The position numbers were made by a program, and so were the translations under genes. From Paenibacillus sp. 32352 (GTDB lineage Bacteria; Bacillota; Bacilli; Paenibacillales; NBRC-103111), in contig NZ_MZNT01000007.1 of NCBI RefSeq assembly GCF_002042965.1, positions 62,001 to 126,000 on the forward strand: a DNA stretch of 64,000 nucleotides, written 5' to 3'. A model generated the notes under the pieces. That model did not search any database. It saw only the letters and a program-made list of their open reading frames with translations, and was not told the origin of the DNA. Positions 1 through 8,699 of this stretch are shown here, in pieces. The stretch's first letter is position 1, and every line of letters begins with the position of its first letter.

Positions 1-927
1 GGATACGTTCATGCCCGAATATAACAGACCGGTAATTTCTTGGTTGGCCTTGCTGTAGCTGGCACCTAGCTGCCGTAACCGGCCGCAAAGCGGTCCTATG
101 GTATAGAGGCATTTTAAATTCAGAAATTTTTCTAATGAATGGGATAGGCTGCTCATAGCCTGGCTGATCTGGGTTGTAACCGTATGCTCGCTTCGGTCCT
201 CAGAGGCAAACAGGACAATAAATTGCCCCTCTCCCACATAGCCTACCGTCCTCTTATGAATGTCTCCGATAGCCATTTGCATCACATCCGTCGCTTGCTG
301 CACGAACCGGTTTTTCTGAATATCCGTGAAGGATTCCGTCAACAGAAGGAAAGGAATGATCTGCACTGCTGCGCTTCCGTATACTACAGAATGAGCATAA
401 AGCTGATGGTCCCTCGCATAAGCCTCCAGCTCCTCACCGGCCTCCCCTGCCCCTCTTGCCAAATTGGCAGCAAATTCGCGGTAAATGACGGGACTTAATC
501 GCTCCATCATTTTGGTCTGAGCGCTGCGGGCTACGTTCTCCCGTTCTTCAAGCTGCAAATCTTCAACCGCTTTATTCAGAAGCGCGAGAAGCGCCTCCGG
601 CGTCAAACGATGTTTAAGCAAGTAGTCCATAGCTCCATTCTTCAAGCAATCCCGGACATAATCGTAATCGTCAAAGCTGCTTAACATAATCATCTTGATC
701 TTGGGAAAGCGTTCCTTAATGATGCGGGTCAGCTCCAAGCCATTCATCGTCGGCATGCTGACATCCAGGATCGCAATATGCGGAGGATGCTGCTCGATCA
801 TAGATAGGGCCATTGCTCCATTTGCCGCTTCGCCGCAGAGGGTGAATCCGTGCTTCTCCCAGTTCAGCATCCCTTTCACATCATTGCGGGCCAAGGCTTC
901 ATCGTCGACCAATAGGACTTCAAACAT
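1..927 (-). CDS. YesN-like response regulator, C-terminus outside window
   Basis: This is the N-terminal 309 codons of a two-component response regulator. The receiver domain occupies about residues 1-120, with the acidic pocket VDDE at 8-11, the phospho-acceptor Asp55 in ILDVSMP, and a conserved Lys near 105 (LLKH). A long linker follows, as in YesN-type regulators, whose AraC-type DNA-binding domain would lie beyond the window edge. The ATG at 925-927 overlaps the end of the histidine kinase gene by 8 bases, so the two are translationally coupled. The pair probably senses sugar status for the neighbouring GH43 genes (inference). The AraC domain itself is not visible here. Confidence 0.88.
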   Translation of the reverse strand, partial: MFEVLLVDDEALARNDVKGMLNWEKHGFTLCGEAANGAMALSMIEQHPPHIAILDVSMPTMNGLELTRIIKERFPKIKMIMLSSFDDYDYVRDCLKNGAMDYLLKHRLTPEALLALLNKAVEDLQLEERENVARSAQTKMMERLSPVIYREFAANLARGAGEAGEELEAYARDHQLYAHSVVYGSAAVQIIPFLLLTESFTDIQKNRFVQQATDVMQMAIGDIHKRTVGYVGEGQFIVLFASEDRSEHTVTTQISQAMSSLSHSLEKFLNLKCLYTIGPLCGRLRQLGASYSKANQEITGLLYSGMNVS

Positions 928-2716
928 GCTTCATCCCCCCTGTTACACAATCCGAGCCCGGAAGCAGCGGAAACCGAATCTGCACCTTCGTATACATGCC
1001 AGGCTCGCTTTGCACGGATACGCCATAAGGCTCCCCATACAGCCGAACTATGCGTTCATGTACATTGCGGACCCCCATGCCGCTAAAGCGTGAGCTTGCC
1101 TGACCATCCTTAGCCTCAAAAAGCGCGTCTATTTGCTCCTTCGACATGCCTTTGCCGTTATCCCTGACTTCGATTCTCAGTTCTTCATGCTCCTCATCCT
1201 TATATACTCGAATCAGGACAATACCTACATGCTCCGTGGAAGTTATTCCGTGAATAATGGCATTTTCCACAATAGGCTGCAGCATTAGCTTAAGAACCTG
1301 GTATTGTAATAATTCGTCCCTTTCAATCTCAATGGTCAAATGAATAGGCTCCACATATTTGTATTTTTCGATAGTGACGTAGCTGCGGACATACTGCAAT
1401 TCTTCCTGAAGAGTGAGAGACTCATTCGAGTTCCCCAGCACACCGCGTAAAAGCTCGATCAAGGACCCGGACACTTCTACAATATTGGGTACACCGTTAA
1501 GCTTGGCCAAATATTTCACCGTGTTCAGCGTGTTATACAAAAAATGCGGACGGATTTGTGCCTGCAAAACCGCGAGCTCCGCCTCCCGCTTCTCTCTCTC
1601 GGTGGTCACGATCCCTTCCATCAGCCGTTTTAACTCCTCCACCATGCTTTTGAATACGTGATAGAGCTGTCCTATTTCGTCCTTGGAACGAATTTCTACG
1701 TGCGGAAGGGTCATGTTGCCATCCATCACATGCATCATCATGGATCTTAGCTTGCGAATGTTTCTTGTTATTCTTGAAGAAACCTGCAAAGTACCGATAA
1801 CGATAATTACAAAGACGATGATGGCTACTTCAGCCAGTACATTACGAATGCGTACCGTTTCGCTCAATAGTGATTCCATAGGGACAAGCGCCAGCGTGGA
1901 CCAGCCCGTATTCGCCGATTTCCGGCTTATCACAAGGTAGGATTTTCGATCGATGATCCTTTCCACCGATGTGTCTGAACCGCCCAGCTGCTGATTCAGC
2001 TGGATGATCGTCTCCTGATTAACACCCCCTGTTCCGGGCTGGTAGATGAATTCATTCTTCTCGTCCAAGACGAACAGCATGCTGTCCGAAGTGGGCTTGA
2101 CATCGTAAGTCTTCTTAATAAACTCATAGTTGAGATCAAACATGACAAGCCCGATAAATTTACGGTTATACCGAAGCTCACGGCCGGTTACAATGGTATC
2201 GCTGGAGCCCGTATGATGAAAATACGCATGCCCGGAGCCGTTTTGAAGCAAGTAATCTATCACCGGCGAATGCATCACGCTCTTGTCCAGCCACGGGGAG
2301 CCGACGAAAAACACCTTCCCGGTCAATCCAATCACGGAAGCCCGTGAAATATAGGGCTTGTACGCAATCAATGCGGATAAAAACTCCTCAACCTGCTTTT
2401 GCTCCTGGAACCATTCGTAGCTTGGCTCCTCGGTATCGCTTTGCAGCGTATTCAGTACGGTTTTATTCGTAGCAACGACCGTATTTAAGCGGCCGATTTC
2501 CTCCAAGCGAAGATTTAAGGACTCGTCAGCCTGCCTAATGCTGTCCATAACAGAAGTAATCGCATTGTTCTTGACGGTTTCCCTCATGTACAGGTAGACG
2601 ATACTCGTGACGGCCGCGATGCCAAGCAGGGTGACTAGGCTAAATGCAACAAAGATTTTGCCTTGAATGCTTAGTGTCGGGGAAATCAGCTTTTTAATAG
2701 AAAAAAATCTTATCAT
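920..2716 (-). CDS. YesM-like sensor histidine kinase
   Basis: A 598-residue membrane sensor kinase. A first transmembrane segment (residues ~15-35), a large extracellular dCache-like sensor, a second membrane segment (~residues 285-305), a HAMP region, then the His_kinase family block with QIRPHFLYNTLN (phospho-acceptor His) and the ATP-binding motifs PIVENAIIHG and DNGKGM. The longer reading frame to 2776 is rejected as start: the ATG at 2714-2716 is preceded by AAAGGAGGTGCCTC, a near-perfect ribosome site. It partners the response regulator that overlaps its 3' end. By analogy to YesM it is expected to sense a plant-derived oligosaccharide or its binding protein; the ligand is unknown. Confidence 0.92.
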   Translation of the reverse strand: MIRFFSIKKLISPTLSIQGKIFVAFSLVTLLGIAAVTSIVYLYMRETVKNNAITSVMDSIRQADESLNLRLEEIGRLNTVVATNKTVLNTLQSDTEEPSYEWFQEQKQVEEFLSALIAYKPYISRASVIGLTGKVFFVGSPWLDKSVMHSPVIDYLLQNGSGHAYFHHTGSSDTIVTGRELRYNRKFIGLVMFDLNYEFIKKTYDVKPTSDSMLFVLDEKNEFIYQPGTGGVNQETIIQLNQQLGGSDTSVERIIDRKSYLVISRKSANTGWSTLALVPMESLLSETVRIRNVLAEVAIIVFVIIVIGTLQVSSRITRNIRKLRSMMMHVMDGNMTLPHVEIRSKDEIGQLYHVFKSMVEELKRLMEGIVTTEREKREAELAVLQAQIRPHFLYNTLNTVKYLAKLNGVPNIVEVSGSLIELLRGVLGNSNESLTLQEELQYVRSYVTIEKYKYVEPIHLTIEIERDELLQYQVLKLMLQPIVENAIIHGITSTEHVGIVLIRVYKDEEHEELRIEVRDNGKGMSKEQIDALFEAKDGQASSRFSGMGVRNVHERIVRLYGEPYGVSVQSEPGMYTKVQIRFPLLPGSDCVTGGMKHV

Positions 2717-2754
2717 GAGGCACCTCCTTTCTACCACTAATTCTATAATATTAC

Positions 2755-2776
2755 TTGGTATTTGACGAGTTACCAA
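2755..2776. promoter_or_regulatory. inverted repeat in the kinase promoter region
   Basis: TTGGTA and TACCAA form perfect 6-bp arms separated by 10 bp, about 40 bp upstream of the kinase start. On the minus strand TTGGTA could also serve as a weak -35, 17 bp from TAATAT. It may be an operator; no binding protein can be assigned. Confidence 0.3.
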
Positions 2777-2815
2777 AAAAACATGAATCCAGCCCTCGGA
2801 AGAGCTTGATCCATG
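2773..2815 (-). terminator. rho-independent terminator after tandem GH43 gene
   Basis: Reading the minus strand, an imperfect 14-bp stem (CATGGATCAAGCTC against GGGCTGGATTCATG) closes a 6-base loop and is followed by seven T. It ends the GH43 transcript just before the kinase promoter, so the kinase/regulator pair is likely a separate unit. Confidence 0.75.
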
Positions 2816-2822
2816 TTTTGGT

Positions 2823-4610
2823 TTATTCGAAGCACGGCTCTATGAGCAGCCCCTGTCCAGCTTCTTCACCTTGAAGTAGGACGATACCCACTCGGGTCCG
2901 GAAGGGAGCGGTACGATCGTTGCCAAATAAGGTGGACCGGAGCCTCCCCTCACGATCGATAAACATCGTTCCGTGCCCTCCATGAGGAACCGCCACCCTC
3001 CTCGGGGTGTAAGGTCCGTACAGCTCGTCGGCAACGGCATACATCAAGTCGTAGGTGCCGTCCACCCGTTTATCGCCGTTCCATTCCGCCGCACCCAGAA
3101 TATACTTGCCTTGATACTTTACGATAAATGCGCCCTCATAGCCGACACGCTGTCCGTCCGAGCATAACAGCTTACGGGGCTCTTCCGCAAAGCCCGTCAT
3201 ATCCTTCTTCATTCTGGCAATTTTGCCGTCCTGCCATACAAAATATACTTGACCGTCATCGTCCAGGAACAGACTGGAATCAATATCCGTATTCGTCATT
3301 CGCCCCATATCGATATAGGGTCCTTCTGCTTGCCCGGACACGCTTTTAATAAGCCCGGTACCTCCGCCTTTAAGCGAATAGGTGATCCAGAAGGTGCCGT
3401 ACAAATAAATCATCTCCGGAGCCCAGAGGCATGGATGCTCATAAATGTTGTTCTCCCAAGTGCCATTCTCGGCGAGGTCCCATACTTTAGCCAGATGAGT
3501 CCATTCCTTAAGATCCTGGGATTTCCATAAGTGGAGCTGATTATTCCTGTCCCAAAAATTTCGGTGCGGCTTATCTGAGGTCCCCGTCAAATAGTACGTC
3601 CCATCCGGCCCTACGCTAATATGCGGGTCCCGAATCAGAAAGTCTACGACAGGTTTAAGGCTTCCCACAGGTCCCTTCTCAAGCACCGCTTCCTCAACAG
3701 GTCTAATGAATCCCGGGCCAGCAATGGTCATGGGTATAACAGCAGGAAATTGCTCTACAGGGGAGTAGCTCCCGCAGCCGGAGAACGAGACATACAGCCG
3801 TTGGTCCCAGCCGGTAAATAGTGAGACCTGTCCGCCATGCGGAAGCGCCAAATACCGTCGGCTGTAAGGACCGTAGATCGATCGGCTGACCGCTACAAAA
3901 GTATCTACACTATCGCTGTCCATTCGCTTAAGCGCGTCGGCGCAAAATAGATAATAATAACCGTCCAGCTTGGCTAAAAAAGCGCCGTGCGTTCCTACCT
4001 GAAGGTTCCCTGAATAGGACGGATGATCCTCACGTCCCGCTGCCTTCCAAGGCTGCACCCCTACTGTCCGGGGCGTTTCCTCCAGACCTGTCATCTCCGC
4101 ATTCATTCGTGCTATCTTGCCGTTTCCATATACCCAATATACCGCCTCGTCATCATCCTCAAATAAAGAGGCGTCTTGTCCGTCTGACGTCATCTTTCCC
4201 ATATCACGGTAAGGGCCATAGGCTGAAGCCGACAGGCTCTGCAGCAAGCCTGTTCCGCCTTGCTCCAGCCCGTATGTGATCCAGAATGCTCTACGCATAA
4301 AATGGATTTCCGGTGCGCAAATCCCATGGGAGCCTTCACCCTCTATTTGCCACGTTCCATCCTGCTCCAGGCTCCATACGACCGCTGGCCCCGTCCATGT
4401 CGTTAGATCGGGAGAAGACCATACCTGCACGCTCTTTCCGTCCGTCGTTCCGGTTAAATAGTACATGTGATCCGGCCCGGCACAAATGCTTGCATCCTTC
4501 AACGGGATGTCCATTATGCTCTTGACGAGTGCGGCCGATTCGGAATATCCCGTGCAAGCAGACCATTCTGTTTCCGGATGAGGCGGCTGTATCAGAAAAA
4601 TATCACTCAT
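2823..4610 (-). CDS. tandem GH43-like protein, two beta-propeller domains
   Basis: A 595-residue protein without signal peptide, hence cytoplasmic. It is an internal duplication of a family 43 glycoside hydrolase propeller: residues ~37-290 and ~322-580. The second copy keeps the GH43 catalytic set: Asp328 (DPHISVGPDG), Asp444 (DIDSSLF), Glu492 (YEGAFIVK) and His546 (GHGTMF). In the first copy Asp39 and Asp146 are kept but the general acid is His208 (THGAFLAK) and the His equivalent to 546 is Gln261, so it is probably inactive. GH43 enzymes act on alpha-arabinan or beta-xylan side chains; the exact substrate is not predictable. The start has AAAGGAG. It follows the other GH43 gene by 37 bp, so they form an operon. 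Confidence 0.85.
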   Translation of the reverse strand: MSDIFLIQPPHPETEWSACTGYSESAALVKSIMDIPLKDASICAGPDHMYYLTGTTDGKSVQVWSSPDLTTWTGPAVVWSLEQDGTWQIEGEGSHGICAPEIHFMRRAFWITYGLEQGGTGLLQSLSASAYGPYRDMGKMTSDGQDASLFEDDDEAVYWVYGNGKIARMNAEMTGLEETPRTVGVQPWKAAGREDHPSYSGNLQVGTHGAFLAKLDGYYYLFCADALKRMDSDSVDTFVAVSRSIYGPYSRRYLALPHGGQVSLFTGWDQRLYVSFSGCGSYSPVEQFPAVIPMTIAGPGFIRPVEEAVLEKGPVGSLKPVVDFLIRDPHISVGPDGTYYLTGTSDKPHRNFWDRNNQLHLWKSQDLKEWTHLAKVWDLAENGTWENNIYEHPCLWAPEMIYLYGTFWITYSLKGGGTGLIKSVSGQAEGPYIDMGRMTNTDIDSSLFLDDDGQVYFVWQDGKIARMKKDMTGFAEEPRKLLCSDGQRVGYEGAFIVKYQGKYILGAAEWNGDKRVDGTYDLMYAVADELYGPYTPRRVAVPHGGHGTMFIDREGRLRSTLFGNDRTAPFRTRVGIVLLQGEEAGQGLLIEPCFE

Positions 4611-4647
4611 GTTGCGGCTCCTTTCCCTGTCTCGGCTTCATAATGTT

Positions 4648-6090
4648 CTATTCGGAGGCAGTCGTTGCCCTAATATCCTCTAGCTGTAACGGGACGGAAT
4701 AGATCCGCACATTCTTAATGCCTCCGTCAAAGGCAGCTTCGGATCCTTGATCGCCAAAGGCATCCGTCCCAAATCTTCCCCCGTAGCCCCCTGCACTATC
4801 ATGGGCTCTAACTAGGGCAAACGATGCGCTGCCTTCCCCTGCGAGGCCGCCGTTTATATATAGGCACAGCTTTCCTTCATCATAAGTCAATGCGACATGA
4901 TTCCATTGCGTCAAATTTAGCTGCAACGGCTCACTGGAAATAAGGAGCCGGTTCCCGTTCGAGCACACTGCTGCCTCCAATCGGCCATCCCGGATACGAA
5001 GAGCTAACCCGTTCATAGCATCGCCTTCATCGATCAATACCTGGGTGCCCGAATCAGACTGCGGCCGAACTTCCAGCGTAATAGACCTCATGGAGAAGGC
5101 ATCATGAAAAAAGCCCTCCGCTCCTTCTACAGCAACTCTGACAGGAGAATAAGTTCGTGTGCGGTACTGTGCCAGCAAAGCATACCTGTCCAACAAACGG
5201 AAAAGTTCCTTTTCACTGACGGGAAACATCGTGCCGTGCCTTGCGCGGTAAGGGAACCGAGTCTTCTCCTCCTCCAATTCCTTGGACCAATGAACCATAT
5301 CGATAGACTCCATAACGCCAAATTTTCCATAAGCCCAATAATCGTAATACAGCAGCCACTTTTTCTCGGTCTCGATCCATAGAAATTCCGGGCCTTCCGT
5401 ATAGTCCGGCGTTTGAACGCCAGGAATTCTTTCATACGGACCTTCCAGCCGATCGGACACCGCCAAGAAGTTCATAGGCGGATGCGGATATTTTAACGGC
5501 TCGTAGACATGACTTTCATCTTTGACAGCCATGTAATATTTTCCCTCATGCAAAGCAAGACTCGCATCGATGGTTTGAAAACCCGGATCATAGAATAATT
5601 CAGTCTTGGTAAAAGTCATCCAGTCTTTCGTTCGCACACAATAGTGCTTGCTATTGCTTAAATCTTTCCCTGTGCTGGAAGCCCAATATACCAAAAAATG
5701 CTCTTGAACGGGATCATAGGTAAACTCAGGCGCCCAGCTGTTGACTGTATTCGGGATATCCTTCATGACAGGAAGCGCTTGTTCTTCTGTCCAATGAATT
5801 AAATCATCCGAGGACGCGTATCCGAGCAGCGGCCCTCGAGGGCGCATGGTAAAGACCAAATGCCATTTTCCATCCGGCCCTTTACCGATAAAAGGGTCCC
5901 TTAATATGCCTTCTCCTAAACCGGTTTCCCAGACCGGCTCGTTTCCGTTCAGTTCGTACCACCGGAGTCCATCCCGGCTGTAGGCGTAATGCAATTTTTC
6001 AGCCAAGTGGCTTTGTCCGGGACCTGAACGGAAGTAGCCCATAAGATAGGCATTCTTATGATTCTGACGCCCGATGCTTGATTCTGTCAC
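4648..6090 (-). CDS. GH43-like glycosidase with C-terminal LamG domain
   Basis: A 480-residue cytoplasmic protein. Residues ~15-315 are a GH43-like five-bladed propeller with Asp65 (RDPFIGKGPDG), Asp175 (TIDASLAL), Glu232 (TEGPEFL) and His285 (RHGTMF) as the likely catalytic and calcium-site residues. Residues ~325-475 resemble a concanavalin/LamG fold (WNHVALTYDEGKLCLYING), a probable carbohydrate-binding part. The start codon is GTG, with AGGGGA 8 bp upstream. It is first in the operon with the tandem GH43 gene. The likely role is release of arabinose or xylose from imported oligosaccharides; substrate is inference. Confidence 0.82.
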   Translation of the reverse strand: MTESSIGRQNHKNAYLMGYFRSGPGQSHLAEKLHYAYSRDGLRWYELNGNEPVWETGLGEGILRDPFIGKGPDGKWHLVFTMRPRGPLLGYASSDDLIHWTEEQALPVMKDIPNTVNSWAPEFTYDPVQEHFLVYWASSTGKDLSNSKHYCVRTKDWMTFTKTELFYDPGFQTIDASLALHEGKYYMAVKDESHVYEPLKYPHPPMNFLAVSDRLEGPYERIPGVQTPDYTEGPEFLWIETEKKWLLYYDYWAYGKFGVMESIDMVHWSKELEEEKTRFPYRARHGTMFPVSEKELFRLLDRYALLAQYRTRTYSPVRVAVEGAEGFFHDAFSMRSITLEVRPQSDSGTQVLIDEGDAMNGLALRIRDGRLEAAVCSNGNRLLISSEPLQLNLTQWNHVALTYDEGKLCLYINGGLAGEGSASFALVRAHDSAGGYGGRFGTDAFGDQGSEAAFDGGIKNVRIYSVPLQLEDIRATTASE

Positions 6091-6252
6091 TTGTATCTTC
6101 CCCTATCTTCGTTGTGAGTTATGTTCATTGTATCTTGATGGCTCTGACTACTGAATAGAGAAATCGGTGCTACAGGTGAGGAAAAAGGACACCCAAGCGC
6201 CTATATTATTCCATCTGCTCAAAAGATATCCAGCGCTCCTATCTATGAGCGA

Positions 6253-6281
6253 CATGTCCTATTACGCCATGTCCTATTACG
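6253..6281. promoter_or_regulatory. tandem 14-bp direct repeat between divergent genes
   Basis: CATGTCCTATTACG occurs twice, perfectly, with a 15-bp period, in the intergenic region between the GH43 operon and the divergent araC-type gene. Direct repeats like this are typical AraC-family binding sites, so it is a candidate operator for the adjacent regulator. Confidence 0.45.
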
Positions 6282-6335
6282 GCAAATCATGATAAGATAA
6301 TAGGAACAAGGAACCACTTCATTAAGGGAGCTTTG

Positions 6336-7181
6336 ATGAACATGATGAACAAACCCGGCAAGCATGGCCCCATCTATCACCTGCCTCCGTTAGGAGACCC
6401 TCCTCCTCTTAGCGTGCAGTTTCTAGGCATCAATTACTGCGATACGGATTACCGCAATATACGAAAGCTCGCCCAAATTACCGTTGTGGGCTTCGTACTA
6501 TCCGGTCAAGGCAGTGTTAAGGTCAATTCGCATTCCTATCTCGCCCGTCAAGGAGACGTGTTCATCCTTCCGGCAGGCTGCTATCATGAAGTTGCCTCCG
6601 ACCCTAACCACCATGAGCAATGGTCCTATATATGGCTAAACATCAGCGGCAACTGGGTGTTGAAAATGCTTGAAGCTTACCAACTGCTTCCCCATGTCGT
6701 CATTCCGCATAGCGGGACGGGAGTTTTTTTTGATGAAGCCATTGAAAGCGCTAAACTTAAATCGGTCGAGGAAATGCAAAGCGAGCAGCAGGTCATCCTT
6801 ATGCGGATAATTGTCACTCTCTCCGAAGCATTGCGCAAAAGAGGGGAAGCGCTATCATCCACGGTGCAGGCTATAAAGCAATTTTTGGATAACAGCATTC
6901 TTCAACCTTTCGACTCGAACCAGCTCGCTTCGCATATGGGCATTTCCACCCGGCAAATGAATCGGTTGTTCAATAGAGAAGTCGGAACGACCATCTATAA
7001 CTATGTCATTACCAAAAAAATTGAATCCGCCAAGCTGATGCTGCTCGACACCCAACTCTCCATAAGCGATATTGGCTATAGGCTCGGCTATGTAGACCCG
7101 CATTATTTTTCGAACCTGTTCCAAAGTAAAACCGGTGTAAGACCTAGTGCTTTTCGCAAGCTATTTAGTAAAATTCAATAA
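6336..7181 (+). CDS. AraC-family transcriptional regulator
   Basis: A soluble regulator of about 281 residues. The N-terminal cupin-like sensor (residues ~25-150; contains GQGSVKVNSHSYLARQGDVFILPAG) should bind a sugar, and the C-terminal ~100 residues hold two helix-turn-helix motifs (SNQLASHMGISTRQMNRLF and the signature DIGYRLGYVDPHYFSNLFQ followed by GVRPSAFRK). The ATG at 6336 is preferred over the TTG at 6333 because AAGGGAG lies 5 bp upstream. It is divergent from the GH43 operon, which it probably controls. Confidence 0.9.
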   Translation: MNMMNKPGKHGPIYHLPPLGDPPPLSVQFLGINYCDTDYRNIRKLAQITVVGFVLSGQGSVKVNSHSYLARQGDVFILPAGCYHEVASDPNHHEQWSYIWLNISGNWVLKMLEAYQLLPHVVIPHSGTGVFFDEAIESAKLKSVEEMQSEQQVILMRIIVTLSEALRKRGEALSSTVQAIKQFLDNSILQPFDSNQLASHMGISTRQMNRLFNREVGTTIYNYVITKKIESAKLMLLDTQLSISDIGYRLGYVDPHYFSNLFQSKTGVRPSAFRKLFSKIQ

Positions 7182-7226
7182 AAGCTTAGCTGACATGAGT
7201 ACCACAGGCTAGGGAACCGAAAAGAG

Positions 7227-8513
7227 CTATCTTTTGGCTTCGGCTATTTTTTTATTAGCATCATCCTCTGCCCGTCTCAAGATCGAATTGACGTCCACAC
7301 TCCCCTTCAGGTACTCGGTCATGGATTTATTGATGACGTCTTTAATAATTTCTTCATACTCCGTCGGCTGCGGATTTTGCCCGATTTTCATCTTCAGCAG
7401 GGCTTGTACATTCTTCCCTTGAAGAGATGACAGGTCCGCTCCGTATTCCTTCGTCACCTCCGGATCGTTAATGACCGGGATAAGACCCCTTCTGGCCATT
7501 CGTGCCTGGTTTTCCTTCTCCGCCAAAAATTTCATCACTTGGAATGCCTCTTCCTTATGCTTGCTATTGGTAGATAATAAGAGGCCGGACACATCGGTTT
7601 CTTTAACCAATGGCGCTTCCTTGCGGCTCGGGAAGGTCACGATGTCCCAATTCGGCGCGGTGCCTGCCTTGTGCAGCTCCTCGAGCTGTGTTAACCGGTT
7701 ATAGGCGACCATCATAGCCAGGTTTTTATTTTTTTCAAAGTCGTTGAATATTCCTTTCGTTTGGTTGCCGGGAATATCCTTAATGGACTTGTACATCTCG
7801 AAGTACGATTTCCAACTGTCGGTCGTAAGAACCACTTTGCCTGAGCCCGGATCCCACAGCGGAAGCATCATCGATGCCGAAATACGCGGGGCGGCTATCA
7901 GATCGAGACCGTAATACGGCTGGCCTCCATCGGTTCTGCTTAATTGGCGCGCGAGGCTGATCACTTCATCCCATGTGATCCCATCCTTCGGATAAGGGAC
8001 CCCGAAGCGGTCAAAAATATCCTTGTTATAGTACAAGGCCGCAGGATTACTGTACAAAGGCAGCATATACAGCTCGCCCTTTGCTCCATAGCTCTTCAAC
8101 GTTTGAATGATATTCGGGTCAAACCGCGACAAATCGACATTGTTGTTCTTCACCAGCGAGGTTAAATCCTCGGCTAGTCCGAGCGTCGTATATTTATAAA
8201 TATCAAAATTAGCTTGAAGCATCAGATCGGGAAATGTCCCGGCTGTAAGCATATCTTCAAAGGATTGATTGGCCGGTTTTCGAACCAGCTCCATCGTGAT
8301 GTGCGGAAATTTGGCTTTAACCGGCTCCGCAATCAGTTTGTTGAAATCCTCATCCGTCACCGTGAGCAGATATTGAAGAACCGTCAGCTTAATCGGCTCC
8401 TTCTTCTCCTCTTCTTTGGCCCCCTGCTGTGAGGGATTGGAACCGGAACAAGCAGTAGTCATCGCTACCATACCGATCAATGCAAGGCTCAGTGCTTTAT
8501 TCCTATTTTTCAT
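7227..8513 (-). CDS. ABC sugar transporter solute-binding lipoprotein
   Basis: A 428-residue extracellular solute-binding protein (family 1 type). The N-terminal signal peptide ends in the lipobox MTTAC (Cys22), so it is anchored to the outer face of the membrane. Features such as LYYNKDIFDRFGVPYPKDGITWDEV are typical of sugar-binding lipoproteins. No permease or ATPase genes are adjacent, so it is an orphan binding protein that must dock to a transporter encoded elsewhere or feed a YesM-like sensor (inference). RBS AAAGGGG. Its 3' end faces the araC-type gene 45 bp away. Confidence 0.88.
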   Translation of the reverse strand: MKNRNKALSLALIGMVAMTTACSGSNPSQQGAKEEEKKEPIKLTVLQYLLTVTDEDFNKLIAEPVKAKFPHITMELVRKPANQSFEDMLTAGTFPDLMLQANFDIYKYTTLGLAEDLTSLVKNNNVDLSRFDPNIIQTLKSYGAKGELYMLPLYSNPAALYYNKDIFDRFGVPYPKDGITWDEVISLARQLSRTDGGQPYYGLDLIAAPRISASMMLPLWDPGSGKVVLTTDSWKSYFEMYKSIKDIPGNQTKGIFNDFEKNKNLAMMVAYNRLTQLEELHKAGTAPNWDIVTFPSRKEAPLVKETDVSGLLLSTNSKHKEEAFQVMKFLAEKENQARMARRGLIPVINDPEVTKEYGADLSSLQGKNVQALLKMKIGQNPQPTEYEEIIKDVINKSMTEYLKGSVDVNSILRRAEDDANKKIAEAKR

Positions 8514-8578
8514 TCTGAAACCCCTTTCTTCTATTTATTCCAATCATACATTGCGGTCTATTGAGTTTGAATACAATT

Positions 8579-8599
8579 GTGAGTATGAAAAGTGAGTAT
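8579..8599. promoter_or_regulatory. direct repeat upstream of binding-protein gene
   Basis: GTGAGTAT occurs twice with a 13-bp period, 66-86 bp upstream of the lipoprotein start. It may be an activator site, but the repeat is short and could be chance. Confidence 0.25.
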
Positions 8600-8624
8600 T
8601 TCGGACAACCGATCTGATAACGCT

Positions 8625-8682
8625 GAAAATAAAAATCGGATCAAGCCCGTGTCAGAAAAATTTCACACGAGCTTGATCCGAT
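8625..8682 (-). terminator. rho-independent terminator of oligogalacturonate lyase gene
   Basis: A long stem (ATCGGATCAAGC plus CGTGT against ACACG and GCTTGATCCGAT) is followed on the minus strand by TTTTTATTTTC. It directly follows the lyase stop codon. Confidence 0.85.
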
Positions 8683-8699
8683 TATGCTTCTAATTAGCT

